A DNA stretch of 64,000 bases from Jiangella aurantiaca (lineage in GTDB: Bacteria > Actinomycetota > Actinomycetes > Jiangellales > Jiangellaceae). The DNA lies in assembly GCF_004349105.1 (NCBI RefSeq), contig NZ_SMLB01000020.1, forward strand, positions 35,475 through 99,474, in the 5' to 3' direction. How positions within the stretch are numbered: the stretch's first letter is position 1; every line of letters begins with the position of its first letter. A program made the position numbers and the translations under genes. The notes beneath the pieces were generated by a model, which had not been told where the DNA came from, did no database searches, and saw nothing but the letters and a program-made list of their open reading frames with translations. Positions 1-9,189 of this stretch are shown one piece after another.

Positions 1-181
1 ACGTCGCGAGGTTGCCGGCGCGGTGCCCCGGATAGCAGAAGCCGATCCCGCTGACGCCGTCGTCACCGGTCACCCGGACCAACGTGTAGCACCGGTCGCT
101 CACCGTCCGGCCGGAGAACGCCACCGGCCTGGGAAGCGGCACGACCGCCGTTGCCGCCTCGATGTGGCTGATCAAAGTCAC
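1..181 (-). CDS. Enolase-superfamily (mandelate racemase/muconate lactonizing type) enzyme, N-terminal part only
   Basis: The minus strand is open from a GTG at 181 to the window edge and encodes about 60 residues beginning MTLISHIEAATAVV. It continues with a YTLVRVTGDDGVSG stretch and a GFCYPGHRAG stretch, typical of the N-terminal capping domain of the mandelate racemase/muconate lactonizing branch. AAGGGGA sits about seven bases before the GTG. Such enzymes abstract an alpha proton from a carboxylate, and many dehydrate sugar acids. The metal-binding barrel lies outside the window, so the substrate cannot be named. The gene diverges from lysR and shares its promoter layout with the binding-protein gene at 1441, which suggests a catabolic step for the imported substrate (inference). 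Confidence 0.75.
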   Translation of the reverse strand, partial: MTLISHIEAATAVVPLPRPVAFSGRTVSDRCYTLVRVTGDDGVSGIGFCYPGHRAGNLAT

Positions 182-267
182 GCGACGTCCCCTTCACAGG
201 TCAGTTCGGAACGGGCCGGGGCTCGCCTTCGAGCTGCCGTCTTCAGATGATTCGGCGGCCCAACTTC

Positions 268-338
268 CTGACATCGTGGATCAGCGACATGGTCAAGTCC
301 AGGCGATAATAGTGATACTGATCATCAGGAATCCTGAT
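268..338 (-). promoter_or_regulatory. Twin LysR operator/promoter module A, serving the enolase-family gene
   Basis: Bases 291-338 match the reverse complement of 1281-1328 at 37 of 48 positions without gaps. The shared core includes TCAAGTCCAG and CTGATCATCAG. Similarity continues towards 268, where both copies carry GGACTTGA, then TGTCGC, then CAC-ATG-CA patterns. Inside it, ATCAGG-N3-CCTGAT (324-338) is a dyad suited to a LysR dimer, and TTGACC on the minus strand is a possible -35 without a good -10, as expected for an activated promoter. The core lies 110 bp upstream of the GTG at 181 and also ends 17 bp before lysR, so it may control both. Confidence 0.7.
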
Positions 339-355
339 GGAAGGGTGGGACGCCG

Positions 356-1267
356 ATGGAGCTGCACTGGGTGACGACCTTCCTGGCGATCGTCGACAAT
401 CGGGGGTTCGGCAGAGCGGCGGAACTGCTGCACTGCTCACAGCCGACCGTCAGCAACCACGTCGCGGCGCTCGAGCGTGAGCTCGGCGCGTCGCTGCTGC
501 ACCGCAATCGCCGCCCGGTCGAACTGACGCAGGCGGGGATGGCCTTCCTGCCGCACGCGCGCGCTCTGGCCCGCGAGGTCGAGGCGGCCCGAGGCAGCGT
601 GGCGGAGGTTCTCGGGCTGCGACGGGGAACGGTCACGCTCGGCGCCTACGCCAGCGCGACGGCCGGCTACGTCCCCGATCTGCTCGAGAGCTTCCACGCG
701 CAGTATCCGGGCGTCACCGTCCAGCTGCTGGAAGCGCGGGCCGACGACCTCGCCCGGGCCGCCCTGTCCGGCCAGATCGAGCTGATGCTGCGGCCGACGA
801 CGCCGCCCCTCTCCGAGGCGACGTTCAGCAGCAAGCCGCTGTGGCGGGAGCGCTACCAAGTCGTGCTCCACCCGGCGCATCCGCTGGCCGAACAGGCCGG
901 TGCACTGCCGTTGGAGGCGTTGGCCGAGCACGAACTGATCATGACCGGCCACGGCGAGCTGGCCAGTCCCGATCATCCGCTCTGGCATCACCTCGGGCGC
1001 TATCCCGAGCTCGCCTACGAGGTCACCCAGCCCCAGTCGTTGATCGAACTGGTGCGGCACGGACTGGGCGTCGGCGTCACGAACGAACTCTCGCTCAACG
1101 TCTCGGCCACCGACGGCCTGGACATCCGCGACATCGACTCCGCCGTCGCGTACCGGGACGTCGCCGTGTGGTGGCTGCGCGGCCGGACGCACTCACCGGC
1201 GGCCAGGGCGCTGCTGGCCTTCATCCGGGAGAGTCCGCGTCCGCCGGGCCTGACCCGCCTCGACTAG
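356..1267 (+). CDS. LysR-family transcriptional regulator of the carbohydrate island
   Basis: This is a 303-residue protein of normal LysR length. Residues 1-60 are the winged helix (AAELLHCSQPTVSNHVAALERE is split here as AAELLHCSQPTVSNH and AALERE), followed by the linker helix and a periplasmic-binding-protein-like effector domain from about residue 90. The ATG at 356 has GGAAGGGTGGG upstream. It lies between two divergently facing targets, the enolase-family gene (minus) and the ABC import genes (plus), and near-identical 48-bp sites flank it. LysR proteins of this layout usually activate flanking catabolic genes when a pathway intermediate binds. The effector is probably an acidic sugar derivative, which is inference. 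Confidence 0.9.
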   Translation: MELHWVTTFLAIVDNRGFGRAAELLHCSQPTVSNHVAALERELGASLLHRNRRPVELTQAGMAFLPHARALAREVEAARGSVAEVLGLRRGTVTLGAYASATAGYVPDLLESFHAQYPGVTVQLLEARADDLARAALSGQIELMLRPTTPPLSEATFSSKPLWRERYQVVLHPAHPLAEQAGALPLEALAEHELIMTGHGELASPDHPLWHHLGRYPELAYEVTQPQSLIELVRHGLGVGVTNELSLNVSATDGLDIRDIDSAVAYRDVAVWWLRGRTHSPAARALLAFIRESPRPPGLTRLD

Positions 1268-1280
1268 CGCCGTGACTCGC

Positions 1281-1352
1281 ATCAAGAACTCTGATGATCA
1301 GCATCACGAACATTGTCTGGACTTGAACGTGTCGCCGTAACACCATGGCAAC
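1281..1352 (+). promoter_or_regulatory. Twin LysR operator/promoter module B, serving the ABC import genes
   Basis: This is the second copy of the module seen at 268-338, in the opposite orientation. It carries a near-perfect dyad ATCAAG-N3-TCTGAT (1281-1295), a central TGATGATCAGCATCA, and GGACTTGAAC with a TTGAAC that could serve as -35. It starts 13 bp after the lysR stop. Its core ends 112 bp before the ATG at 1441, almost the same spacing (110 bp) as module A to its own gene at 181. Matching sequence, orientation to target and distance argue for one regulator acting on both. Confidence 0.7.
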
Positions 1353-1440
1353 ACTCGACTCAGCCGGCACTCCCGCCGTCAGCGGCGTCACCGGGACGGT
1401 CGACGTCACGACATTCGGCCAGATCTGGAAGGAGTCGCTG

Positions 1441-3423
1441 ATGAAGCCACGCGAGCGCGTCGCCGGCGCGGGGTTGGAGATCTCCAGGCGTCAGTTGTTG
1501 CAGGCCGGTGGAGCCACCATCCTGGTCACGGCGGTGGCGGCGTGCTCCGGTGGCGACGACGGAGAGCCGCGCGGCGGTATGTCGGCGCCGTCGGACCAGC
1601 CGCTGGAGGCGCCGATGCTCTCGGAGCGGGTCACCGCTGGCGAGCTGCCACCACTGGCCGAGCGGCTGCCCGAACGGCCGCTCGTGGTCGAGCCGGTGGA
1701 GCAGATCGGCGTGTACGGAGGCCAGTGGAGGACCGCCATCCTCGGCGCGGCCGACTCGGCGTGGCTCGATCGCACGATCGGCTACGACCAGCTGATGCGG
1801 TGGGACATGGACTTCACCGTTCCACAGCCGAACGTCGCCGAGTCCGTCGAGGCCACCGACGACGGCCGCCGCTTCACGGTCACGCTCCGTGCGGGCATGA
1901 AGTGGTCCGACGGCGCCCCGCTCACCGCTGACGACGTCGTCTTCTGGTACAACGACGTCCTGCTGAACGAGAGCTATCCGACCATCGTCGTTCCCACGGA
2001 ACTGACCACCGCCGACGGCACTCCGGCGGTCGTGAGCAAAGCCGACCAGTACACCGTCGTGATGGAGTTCGCGGCCCCGAACGGCCTGCTCGAGCAGTAC
2101 CTCGCCTCGGGCGGCTCCTTCGTGGCCGGCCCACGACACTATCTGGAGCAGTTCCATCCGACCTACAACCCCGACGTCGCCCAGCTCGCGGCGGACGAAG
2201 GACATGCCGACTGGGTCGCGCTGTTCGACGCGAAGGCCGACGTATGGGGCAACCCGGAGCGTCCGGTGCTGACACCCTGGGTGGTCGTACAGCCGCTGGG
2301 CGACGGTCAGCGGGTGATGGCCGAACGCAATCCCTACTACTGGAAGGTCGACCCCGACGGCCGCCAGCTGCCGTACATCGACCGCGTGGTCTTCGACATC
2401 GTGAACGACGAGCAGACCATCCTGCTGCGTGCCACGAACGGCGAGCTCGACATGCACATGCGGCACATCAACAACCTCACGAACAAGCCGGTGCTCGCGC
2501 AGAACCGCGAGACCGGCGGCTACGACTTCCACGATCTGGTCCGTTCGACGATGAACCAGATGATGATCTCGTTGAACCTGACCCACAAGGACCCGGCCCT
2601 GCGTGAGGTCTTCCAGAGCAAGGACTTCCGGATCGGCCTGTCGCACGCGATCGACCGGGAAGAGCTCATCGCCGCGGTGTACCAGGACCAGGGCGAGCCG
2701 TGGCAGATCGCGCCGCGCAAGGAGGCCGAGTTCTACGACGAAGAGCTGGCGAAGCAGTACACCGAGTACGACCCCGACGAGGCGAACCGCCGGTTGGACC
2801 GGGCCGGTTACAGCCAACGCGACGGCGACGGTTTCCGGCTCCGGCCCGACGGGGAACGCATTCGCTTCTCGGTCGAGGTGTCCAACCATGAGCCGGCATG
2901 GATCGACTCGCTCGAACTGATCAAGGTGTATTGGGCGGAGGTCGGCATCGACATGCGGACCGAGAGCGAAGACCGATCACTGCTGCTCACCCGCAAAGAA
3001 GCCAACGAGCACGACGCCGCCGTCTGGTTCGGCAGCGCCGGCCTGAAGGACGCGATGCTGGACCCGCGGTGCTACTTCCCGTCGAACAACATCTTCTCCG
3101 ATTACGCGATCCCCTGGGCGAACTGGTTCGTCGGTAAGGCGGAGGTGAGCGAGGAGCCGCCCGAGCCGGTGAAGGAGCAGATGTCGCTCTACCGGGACCT
3201 GATCGAGTCCATCGACCGGGATCGGCAGACGGAGATCTTCCGCGAGATCCTCCGCATCGCCAAGGAGGAGTTCTACGCGATCGGCACGGTGTTGCCCGTC
3301 GGGGACTACTGCATCGTGAAGAACACCTTCAAGAACGTGCCGAGTTCGCTCATCGAGACCGGCACGCAGTATCCGAGTCCTGGGCCCACCAATCCGGAGC
3401 AGTACTTCATCGCCGACTCCTGA
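1441..3423 (+). CDS. ABC-transporter substrate-binding lipoprotein, Opp/Dpp family (SBP_bac_5), Tat-exported
   Basis: This 660-residue protein begins MKPRERVAG. Residues 15-20 form a twin-arginine motif (SRRQLL), and residues 32-35 (VAAC) form a lipobox with Cys35, so it is probably exported folded and lipid-anchored. The body is a family-5 binding protein (GMKWSDGAPLTADDVVFWYN is typical). It is longer than most peptide binders, like the Opp-type proteins that bind oligosaccharides. The ATG at 1441 is preferred over an upstream ATG at 1345 because AAGGAG lies six bases before it and the signal sequence starts there. It heads the import operon. Substrate inferred from context only: an oligosaccharide, perhaps uronic-acid-containing. 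Confidence 0.85.
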   Translation: MKPRERVAGAGLEISRRQLLQAGGATILVTAVAACSGGDDGEPRGGMSAPSDQPLEAPMLSERVTAGELPPLAERLPERPLVVEPVEQIGVYGGQWRTAILGAADSAWLDRTIGYDQLMRWDMDFTVPQPNVAESVEATDDGRRFTVTLRAGMKWSDGAPLTADDVVFWYNDVLLNESYPTIVVPTELTTADGTPAVVSKADQYTVVMEFAAPNGLLEQYLASGGSFVAGPRHYLEQFHPTYNPDVAQLAADEGHADWVALFDAKADVWGNPERPVLTPWVVVQPLGDGQRVMAERNPYYWKVDPDGRQLPYIDRVVFDIVNDEQTILLRATNGELDMHMRHINNLTNKPVLAQNRETGGYDFHDLVRSTMNQMMISLNLTHKDPALREVFQSKDFRIGLSHAIDREELIAAVYQDQGEPWQIAPRKEAEFYDEELAKQYTEYDPDEANRRLDRAGYSQRDGDGFRLRPDGERIRFSVEVSNHEPAWIDSLELIKVYWAEVGIDMRTESEDRSLLLTRKEANEHDAAVWFGSAGLKDAMLDPRCYFPSNNIFSDYAIPWANWFVGKAEVSEEPPEPVKEQMSLYRDLIESIDRDRQTEIFREILRIAKEEFYAIGTVLPVGDYCIVKNTFKNVPSSLIETGTQYPSPGPTNPEQYFIADS

Positions 3424-3487
3424 CCACCGACGTCGGGCCGCACCTCGCTACATTGTCCTGCCGTTGCCGCGTTCGGAGCTGAGGCTG

Positions 3488-4801
3488 ATGAGGGACTCGA
3501 TTCTGGAACCCCACGCGTTGAACCTGGCGCGCGGCCAGTTCGGTACGTGTTTCAACGGTCAGACGTTCCAGATCGACGCGGTGGTCACGTTCGGCGGCTG
3601 GCAGTACGCGACCTACGTCGACCACAAGCGGCGGGTCTGCGTGGCGCGCCGAGAACTCCCGGACGGGCCGTGGCAGAGCGTCCCGTTCGACGACTACACG
3701 ATCGACCACGCCGATGTGCACAACGTGCCGGTGATCGGCATCTGCCCGGCCGACGGCACCATTCACCTGGCCTTCGACCACCACGTGAGCCCGCTGCACT
3801 ACCGCGTCTCCGAGCTCGGGGCGGCGACGTCGCCGGCGCGGGCCGACTGGTCGGCCGGCCTGTTCGGTGCCACGACGTCCGAGCTGATCCCTGGCCACAC
3901 CCTCGATCGCCTGACCTACCCCAACTTCGTCACGACACCCGGCGGCGGCCTGCTGCTGTACTACCGCATCGGCGGGAGCGGCGACGGCGACAGCCATCTC
4001 GCGCGGTACCGTCCCGAGCGCGGTGGCTGGTCGGTCGACGGCGAGTTCGTCAGCCGCCGTGGACGATTCGGCGACAGCCCCTCGCGTTCGGCCTACCACA
4101 ACGGCTTCGACTTCGGCCCCGGCGGCCGCCTGCACACCACGTGGCTGTGGCGGGAGGACCCTGGGCTGCTCAGCAACCACGACCTGCAATACGCCTACAG
4201 CGACGACGAGGGCCGCACCTGGCGGAACAACGACGGCGCCTCGATCGGCGTCACCGGGCGAGCACCCATGCATCTCGCCTCGCCCCGGGTCACCGTGCGG
4301 GCTCTTCCGCACGGATGGGGACTGATGAACCAGGTGACGCAGACGGTCGACAGCCGCGGCCGGGTCCACGTCGTGCTGTGGCAGCGGTCTCTCGACGAGC
4401 CGACTGCGTCCACGGATCTGAGCACCTGGCGTTACGTGCACTACTGGCGTGACGACGAGGGCCGCTGGCGGCACCAGGAGCTGCCGTTCGCCGGCCGCAA
4501 GCCGTCGCTCGTCGCCGATGCCGACGACAACCTCGTGCTGGTCTTCACCAAGCCCGACCGGCCCGATTACCACGGTCTCGACACCGGCGGACCGCTGCAC
4601 GTCGCCACCGCCGCGGCGGCGGACGGCTGGGAGACCTGGCATGCGGTCCAACGGTCCGAGGTCGCGTTCGTCGGCGAGCCGCGCATCGACGAACACCGCT
4701 GGCGGGACGAGCAGGTGCTGTCCGTGTACGCTCAGCGGGCCCCGGGACGAGCGGGCGAGCCCAGCGAGTTGCACGTCATCGACCTGGAGCAGCGATGCTG
4801 A
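3488..4801 (+). CDS. BNR_4-type seven-bladed propeller protein, probable intracellular polysaccharide-lyase relative
   Basis: This 437-residue protein has no signal peptide or membrane segment, so it should be cytosolic. It resembles the BNR_4 family, which includes ulvan-lyase-type propellers. The family-typical core is the DVHN (76-79) and FDHHVSPLHYR (96-106) stretch, followed by repeated YPNF, YHNGFDF and an Asp-box near residue 240 (SDDEGRTW). Histidines 78, 98 and 99 are candidate active-site residues. It lies between the binding protein and the permeases, and its stop overlaps the next start by seven bases. A role in cleaving an imported acidic oligosaccharide fits. Sialidase-like hydrolysis cannot be excluded. 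A TTG 24 bases upstream is the alternative start but lacks a ribosome site. Confidence 0.7.
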   Translation: MRDSILEPHALNLARGQFGTCFNGQTFQIDAVVTFGGWQYATYVDHKRRVCVARRELPDGPWQSVPFDDYTIDHADVHNVPVIGICPADGTIHLAFDHHVSPLHYRVSELGAATSPARADWSAGLFGATTSELIPGHTLDRLTYPNFVTTPGGGLLLYYRIGGSGDGDSHLARYRPERGGWSVDGEFVSRRGRFGDSPSRSAYHNGFDFGPGGRLHTTWLWREDPGLLSNHDLQYAYSDDEGRTWRNNDGASIGVTGRAPMHLASPRVTVRALPHGWGLMNQVTQTVDSRGRVHVVLWQRSLDEPTASTDLSTWRYVHYWRDDEGRWRHQELPFAGRKPSLVADADDNLVLVFTKPDRPDYHGLDTGGPLHVATAAAADGWETWHAVQRSEVAFVGEPRIDEHRWRDEQVLSVYAQRAPGRAGEPSELHVIDLEQRC

Positions 4802-5736
4802 GCTTCCTGGGCCGCCGGCTGCTGTACATGGTCCCGACGCTCTTCCTGATCTCGGTCGTGTCGTTCGCCATCATCCAGCTGCCTCCGGGCGACTACCTGA
4901 CCGCGCTGACCTCCGAGATGGAGGCGCAGGGCGAGACGGTCGACAACGTGCAGCTGGAAGCGTTGCGAGCCCGCTACGGACTCGGTGAGCCGTTCCACGT
5001 CCAGTACTGGAAGTGGATCTCCGGGATCGTCTCCGACCTCGACTTCGGCCAGTCCTTCGAGTGGGGGCGCCCGGTATCGACGCTGCTCGCCGACCGGCTG
5101 CCCCTGACCGTGGCGCTGGCCGGAGCGACCCTGTTGTTCACCTGGCTGGTGGCGCTGCCCATCGGCATCTACTCGGCCGTGAAGCAGTACTCGATCGGTG
5201 ACTACCTGGCCACGACGCTCGGTCTGCTCGGCCTGGCCACGCCCAACTTCCTGCTGGCGCTGCTGCTGATGTGGATCGCCTTCAGCACCTTCGGGCTGTC
5301 GGTCGGCCGGCCCAACGCGGTCACGCTCGCCATCGCCGTCGTCGTCCTGGGCACCGCCGGCACGGCCGGACTGATCCGCATCCTGCGGGCGAACCTGCTC
5401 GACGAGCTGCGCAAGCCGTACGTCGTCGCCGCGCGCGCCCAGGGACTGCCCGAGAGGCGGCTGCTCGTCAAGTATCCGCTGCGCGTGGCCATGAACCCGT
5501 TCTTCTCCACCATCGGCTGGCTGCTGCCCGGCCTGGTGGGCGGCGAGGTGATCGTCGCGACGGTGATCAACCTCGACACGGTCGGGCCGTTGCTGCTGGG
5601 TGCGCTGCAGAGCCAGGACATGTATCTCGCGGGGTCGATCATCCTGATCCTGAGCGCGCTGACCGTGATCGGGACGTTGATCTCCGACATCGCCCTGGCC
5701 TGGCTCGACCCCCGAGTCCGTCTCCGGTACCGGTAG
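4795..5736 (+). CDS. ABC-transporter permease, DppB/OppB type
   Basis: This 313-residue inner-membrane protein starts MLSFLGRRLLYMVPTLFLIS, the usual N-terminus of OppB-like permeases, and is hydrophobic in about six segments. The cytoplasmic EAA loop that contacts the ATPase is VVAARAQGLPERRLLVKYPL near residue 205-225. It overlaps the end of the BNR_4 gene by seven bases, so translation is probably coupled. It pairs with the permease at 5747 and the fused ATPase at 6936. Confidence 0.9.
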   Translation: MLSFLGRRLLYMVPTLFLISVVSFAIIQLPPGDYLTALTSEMEAQGETVDNVQLEALRARYGLGEPFHVQYWKWISGIVSDLDFGQSFEWGRPVSTLLADRLPLTVALAGATLLFTWLVALPIGIYSAVKQYSIGDYLATTLGLLGLATPNFLLALLLMWIAFSTFGLSVGRPNAVTLAIAVVVLGTAGTAGLIRILRANLLDELRKPYVVAARAQGLPERRLLVKYPLRVAMNPFFSTIGWLLPGLVGGEVIVATVINLDTVGPLLLGALQSQDMYLAGSIILILSALTVIGTLISDIALAWLDPRVRLRYR

Positions 5737-5746
5737 GTGACGCGGA

Positions 5747-6925
5747 ATGCTGCAGCCCGACTCCCCGCCCGAGCGGCCCGGTGTGGCCGCCGATCCGGCT
5801 CCCGACGGTGCGCACCTCGCCGTGGAGCCGGAGGCGGTCTCGGTCGCGTCCCAGTGGAAGCTGATGTGGTGGCGGTTCCGCCGGCACCGGCTGGCCATGG
5901 CCGGGCTGATCGTGACCGCGCTGTTCTACTTCGTCGCCGTCTTCGCGGACTTCCTGGCACCGTACGGGTCGGGCACCTTCGAGTCCGAGCACACGTACGC
6001 GCCGCCCCAGACTCTTCGGATCGTGGACACCAGCGGTGACGGCTGGGACTGGGGGCTCTACGTCCACGGGTATCGCGCCGAGCGCGATCCGGAGACGCTG
6101 GAGCTGAGGTACGCCGTCGACGAGGCGACGCGGATCCCGGTGCGGCTGTTCGCCGAGGGTGAGACCTACCGGCTGTTCGGCCTGTTCGAGACCGACATCC
6201 ACCTGTTCGGGACAGCCGACCCCGACGCGCCGCCGGTCCATCTGCTGGGAGCGGACCGGCTGGGCCGCGACCAGCTGTCCCGCATCATCCACGGAACGCG
6301 TATCTCGATGTCCGTCGGCCTGATCGGTGTGTCGGTGGCGTTCGTGCTCGGCATCCTCCTCGGCGGCGTGTCCGGTTACGTCGGCGGGAAGACCGACACC
6401 GTCATCCAGCGGGTGGTGGAGTTCTTCATGTCGCTGCCGACCTTGCCGTTGTGGCTCGGCCTGGCGGCCGCGGTACCCCGCGACTGGGGGCCGTTGACGC
6501 GATACTTCGCGATCACGGTGGTGCTGTCGTTCGTCGCCTGGACCGGCCTGGCGCGCGAGGTGCGCGGCCGGTTCCTGTCGCTGCGCGAGGAGGACTTCGT
6601 CACGGCCGCGAAGCTCGACGGCGTTGGTCGGCCCGGCGTCATCTTCCGGCACATGCTGCCCTCCTTCACCAGCCACCTGATCGCCACGCTGACGCTGTCC
6701 ATCCCGGCGATGATCCTCGCGGAGACGGCGCTGTCCTTCCTCGGCCTCGGCCTCCAGGCGCCGGTCGTCTCGTGGGGTGTGTTGCTGCAGGAGGCGCAGC
6801 AGATCCGCGTGATCTCGACCGCGCCATGGCTGCTGCTCCCGGGTCTCGCGGTCGTGACCGCCGTCCTGGCACTCAACTTCCTCGGGGACGGCCTGCGCGA
6901 CGCGGCCGACCCGTACCGACGATGA
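5747..6925 (+). CDS. ABC-transporter permease, DppC/OppC type, with extended N-terminus
   Basis: This 392-residue permease starts 10 bp after the first permease ends. A cytosolic arm of about 40 residues precedes the first membrane helix (WKLMWWRFRRHRLAMAGLI). A soluble region of roughly 100 residues lies between helix 1 and the DRLGRDQLSRIIHG motif that opens the C-type permease core. The EAA loop is FVTAAKLDGVGRPGVIFRHM. The extra extracytoplasmic segment is longer than in typical DppC and is seen in oligosaccharide-type Opp systems. Confidence 0.88.
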   Translation: MLQPDSPPERPGVAADPAPDGAHLAVEPEAVSVASQWKLMWWRFRRHRLAMAGLIVTALFYFVAVFADFLAPYGSGTFESEHTYAPPQTLRIVDTSGDGWDWGLYVHGYRAERDPETLELRYAVDEATRIPVRLFAEGETYRLFGLFETDIHLFGTADPDAPPVHLLGADRLGRDQLSRIIHGTRISMSVGLIGVSVAFVLGILLGGVSGYVGGKTDTVIQRVVEFFMSLPTLPLWLGLAAAVPRDWGPLTRYFAITVVLSFVAWTGLAREVRGRFLSLREEDFVTAAKLDGVGRPGVIFRHMLPSFTSHLIATLTLSIPAMILAETALSFLGLGLQAPVVSWGVLLQEAQQIRVISTAPWLLLPGLAVVTAVLALNFLGDGLRDAADPYRR

Positions 6926-6935
6926 GGGGACCGAC

Positions 6936-9098
6936 ATGACGTCGCACGTGAGGGCAACGCCGACGATCGCCGACGCCCACGTTCCCGAGTCGGACCTGTT
7001 GGTCATCGACGAGCTGGCGACCCACTTCCACACGGACGAGGGCGTGGTCAAGGCCGTCGACGGCGTCAGCCTGACGGTGCCGCACGGCAAGACGGTGTGT
7101 GTGGTGGGCGAATCCGGCTGCGGGAAGTCGGTCACGGCGCGGTCGGTGCTCGGGCTGGTCGACCCACCGGGACGGATCGAGAGCGGCCACATCTGGTGGC
7201 GGCCCAGCCCGCCCACGGAGCCGCTCGACCTCGCCGCTCTGGATCCTCGTGCAGCGGCGATGCGACGGGTCCGCGGCGGGCAGATCGGCATGGTGTTCCA
7301 GGAGCCGATGGCGTCGCTGTCGCCCATGTACACCATCGGCAACCAGCTGACGCAGGCGATGCGATTGCATCTGCCGCTGTCCGCAGCCGAGGCGCGGGAG
7401 CGAGCCATCGCGCAGCTCGCCCGCGTCGGCATCCCGCAGCCGGAGAAGCGGTTCGACGCCTACCCGTTCCAGCTCTCCGGCGGCATGTGCCAACGGGCGA
7501 TGATCGCCATCGCGCTGGCCTGTGACCCGGGCCTGCTGATCGCCGACGAGCCGACGACGGCGCTGGACGTCACCACTCAGGCGCGGATCCTCGACCTCCT
7601 CCGGGAGCTGAAGGACCAGACCGGCATGGCGATGATCTTCGTCACGCACGACCTCGGGGTGGTCGCCGAGATCGCCGACGAGGTCGCCGTCATGTACCTG
7701 GGCCGGGTCGTGGAGCGCGGCAGTGTCTTCGACATCTTCGATCGGCCGCAGCATCCGTACACGGTCGCCCTGCTGGAGTCGATGCCCACGGCGGGCCTCT
7801 CGGCCGGCGGGCGGCTCAACGCGATCTCCGGAATGGTGCCGCACCCGGGCAACCGGCCGGCCGGCTGCGCCTTCCACCCACGCTGCCCCAGCATGATCCC
7901 CGGTCTGTGCGACACCATCTCGCCGCCCGAGCTGACTCTCGGCGACCGGCGAAGCGCGGCCTGCCACCTCCTGGACGCCGAGGTGGCGGCACCGCCGCCG
8001 CCGTCCCGTGTCCCCGCGGCAGTGGTGGCGCCGGCCGTCACGCGCGCCGTCCCGGCGCCCGCGGCGCCCGCGCCGGCGCCGAGCGGCGAGCCGTTGCTGT
8101 CGGTGCAGGGTCTGCGGATGTACTTCCCGGTCAAGAAGGGCATTCTGGGTCGCACCGTGGGACACGTCCGCGCCGTCGACGACGTGGACCTGGAGATCCG
8201 GCAGGGCGAGACCGTGGGACTGGTCGGTGAGTCAGGCTGCGGCAAGACCACTCTTGGCCGGTGCATCGCCAGGGCGCTCGACCCGACCGGCGGGCGGATT
8301 CTCTACCGCGACGCCGAGGGCGGGCCCGCCGTCGACCTGGCCCAGCTCACCAGCGCCCAGCTGCGTCCGTATCGCGGGCAGGTCAGGGTGATCTTCCAGG
8401 ACCCGTTCGGGTCACTCAACCCGCGCAAGACCCTCCTCCAGCTCATCGGTGAACCCCTCACGAGGATCCGCCGCGCCGACACGAGCGATTCGAGCATCCA
8501 GGATCAGGTCGCGGACATGCTGCGCCGGGTCGGCCTGCGCCCGGAGTACATGCGCCGCTATCCCCATGCCTTCTCCGGTGGCGAACGCCAGCGCGTCAGC
8601 ATCGCCCGCGCCCTGATCACCCGCCCGCGGCTGGTCGTCGCCGACGAGGCCGTCTCCGCGCTCGACGTCTCGGTCCGCGCGCAGATCCTCAACCTGCTCC
8701 GGGATCTGCAGGACGAGTACCGGCTCACCTATCTGTTCATCTCGCACGACCTCTCCGTCGTCGAGAGTCTCTGCGACCGCGTCGCGGTGATGTACCTGGG
8801 CAAGATCGTCGAACAGGCCGGCACCCGGTCGCTGTTCACCGAGCCGGGTCATCCCTACACCGCCGCCCTCTTGTCCGCCGTCCCGCAGCCCGACCCGCAC
8901 CGTCGGAGCCAGGGTGCGCGGATCCGGCTCGCGGACGACCTCCCCGATCCGGCCGACCCGCCGCCCGGGTGCCCGTTCCACACCCGCTGCCCGCACCGGG
9001 ACTCCTCCATCTGCGCCGTGGACGTGCCCCAGCCACGGCGGCTCGGCGCCGGTCACCTGGCCGCCTGCCACTACGCCGGCGACCTCGTCCTGAAATGA
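6936..9098 (+). CDS. Fused dipeptide/oligosaccharide ABC ATPase (DppD-DppF in one chain)
   Basis: This 720-residue protein carries two complete ATPase domains. Domain 1 has Walker A GESGCGKS at 58-65, signature [12 protein letters not shown] and Walker [13 protein letters not shown]. Domain 2 has Walker A GESGCGKT at 431-438, signature [15 protein letters not shown] and Walker [12 protein letters not shown]. Each ends with the oligopeptide-type C-terminal cysteine cluster ([16 protein letters not shown]) that can bind an iron-sulfur cluster. An Ala/Pro-rich linker joins them near residue 350-385. GAGGGGA precedes the ATG by five bases. It is the last gene of the import operon; the 72-bp palindrome at 9118 follows it. 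Confidence 0.92.
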   Translation: MTSHVRATPTIADAHVPESDLLVIDELATHFHTDEGVVKAVDGVSLTVPHGKTVCVVGESGCGKSVTARSVLGLVDPPGRIESGHIWWRPSPPTEPLDLAALDPRAAAMRRVRGGQIGMVFQEPMASLSPMYTIGNQLTQAMRLHLPLSAAEARERAIAQLARVGIPQPEKRFDAYPFQLSGGMCQRAMIAIALACDPGLLIADEPTTALDVTTQARILDLLRELKDQTGMAMIFVTHDLGVVAEIADEVAVMYLGRVVERGSVFDIFDRPQHPYTVALLESMPTAGLSAGGRLNAISGMVPHPGNRPAGCAFHPRCPSMIPGLCDTISPPELTLGDRRSAACHLLDAEVAAPPPPSRVPAAVVAPAVTRAVPAPAAPAPAPSGEPLLSVQGLRMYFPVKKGILGRTVGHVRAVDDVDLEIRQGETVGLVGESGCGKTTLGRCIARALDPTGGRILYRDAEGGPAVDLAQLTSAQLRPYRGQVRVIFQDPFGSLNPRKTLLQLIGEPLTRIRRADTSDSSIQDQVADMLRRVGLRPEYMRRYPHAFSGGERQRVSIARALITRPRLVVADEAVSALDVSVRAQILNLLRDLQDEYRLTYLFISHDLSVVESLCDRVAVMYLGKIVEQAGTRSLFTEPGHPYTAALLSAVPQPDPHRRSQGARIRLADDLPDPADPPPGCPFHTRCPHRDSSICAVDVPQPRRLGAGHLAACHYAGDLVLK

Positions 9099-9117
9099 GC
9101 CTCGCCGCCCAGCTGCT

Positions 9118-9189
9118 GTTGATCTTGGAGTTGTTCGGCCATCTATCGGACATTTCACCCCAAAATGGCCGAACAACTCCAAGATCAAC
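9118..9189 (+). repeat. 72-bp dispersed palindrome, copy 1
   Basis: Perfect 25-bp arms (9118-9142 and 9165-9189; the left arm opens GTTGATCTTGGAGTTG) enclose a 22-base loop with CTATCGGACAT. It lies 19 bp after the ATPase stop, so it could end the import transcript, although no U-run follows. Copies 2 and 3 are at 53339 and 59051; the loop is also conserved and gives each copy a direction. Confidence 0.9.

Noticed and set aside
1345..1440. Upstream ATG extending the binding protein by 32 residues
   Set aside because: It lacks a ribosome site, abuts the operator and would bury the Tat signal; the ATG at 1441 has AAGGAG and starts the signal.
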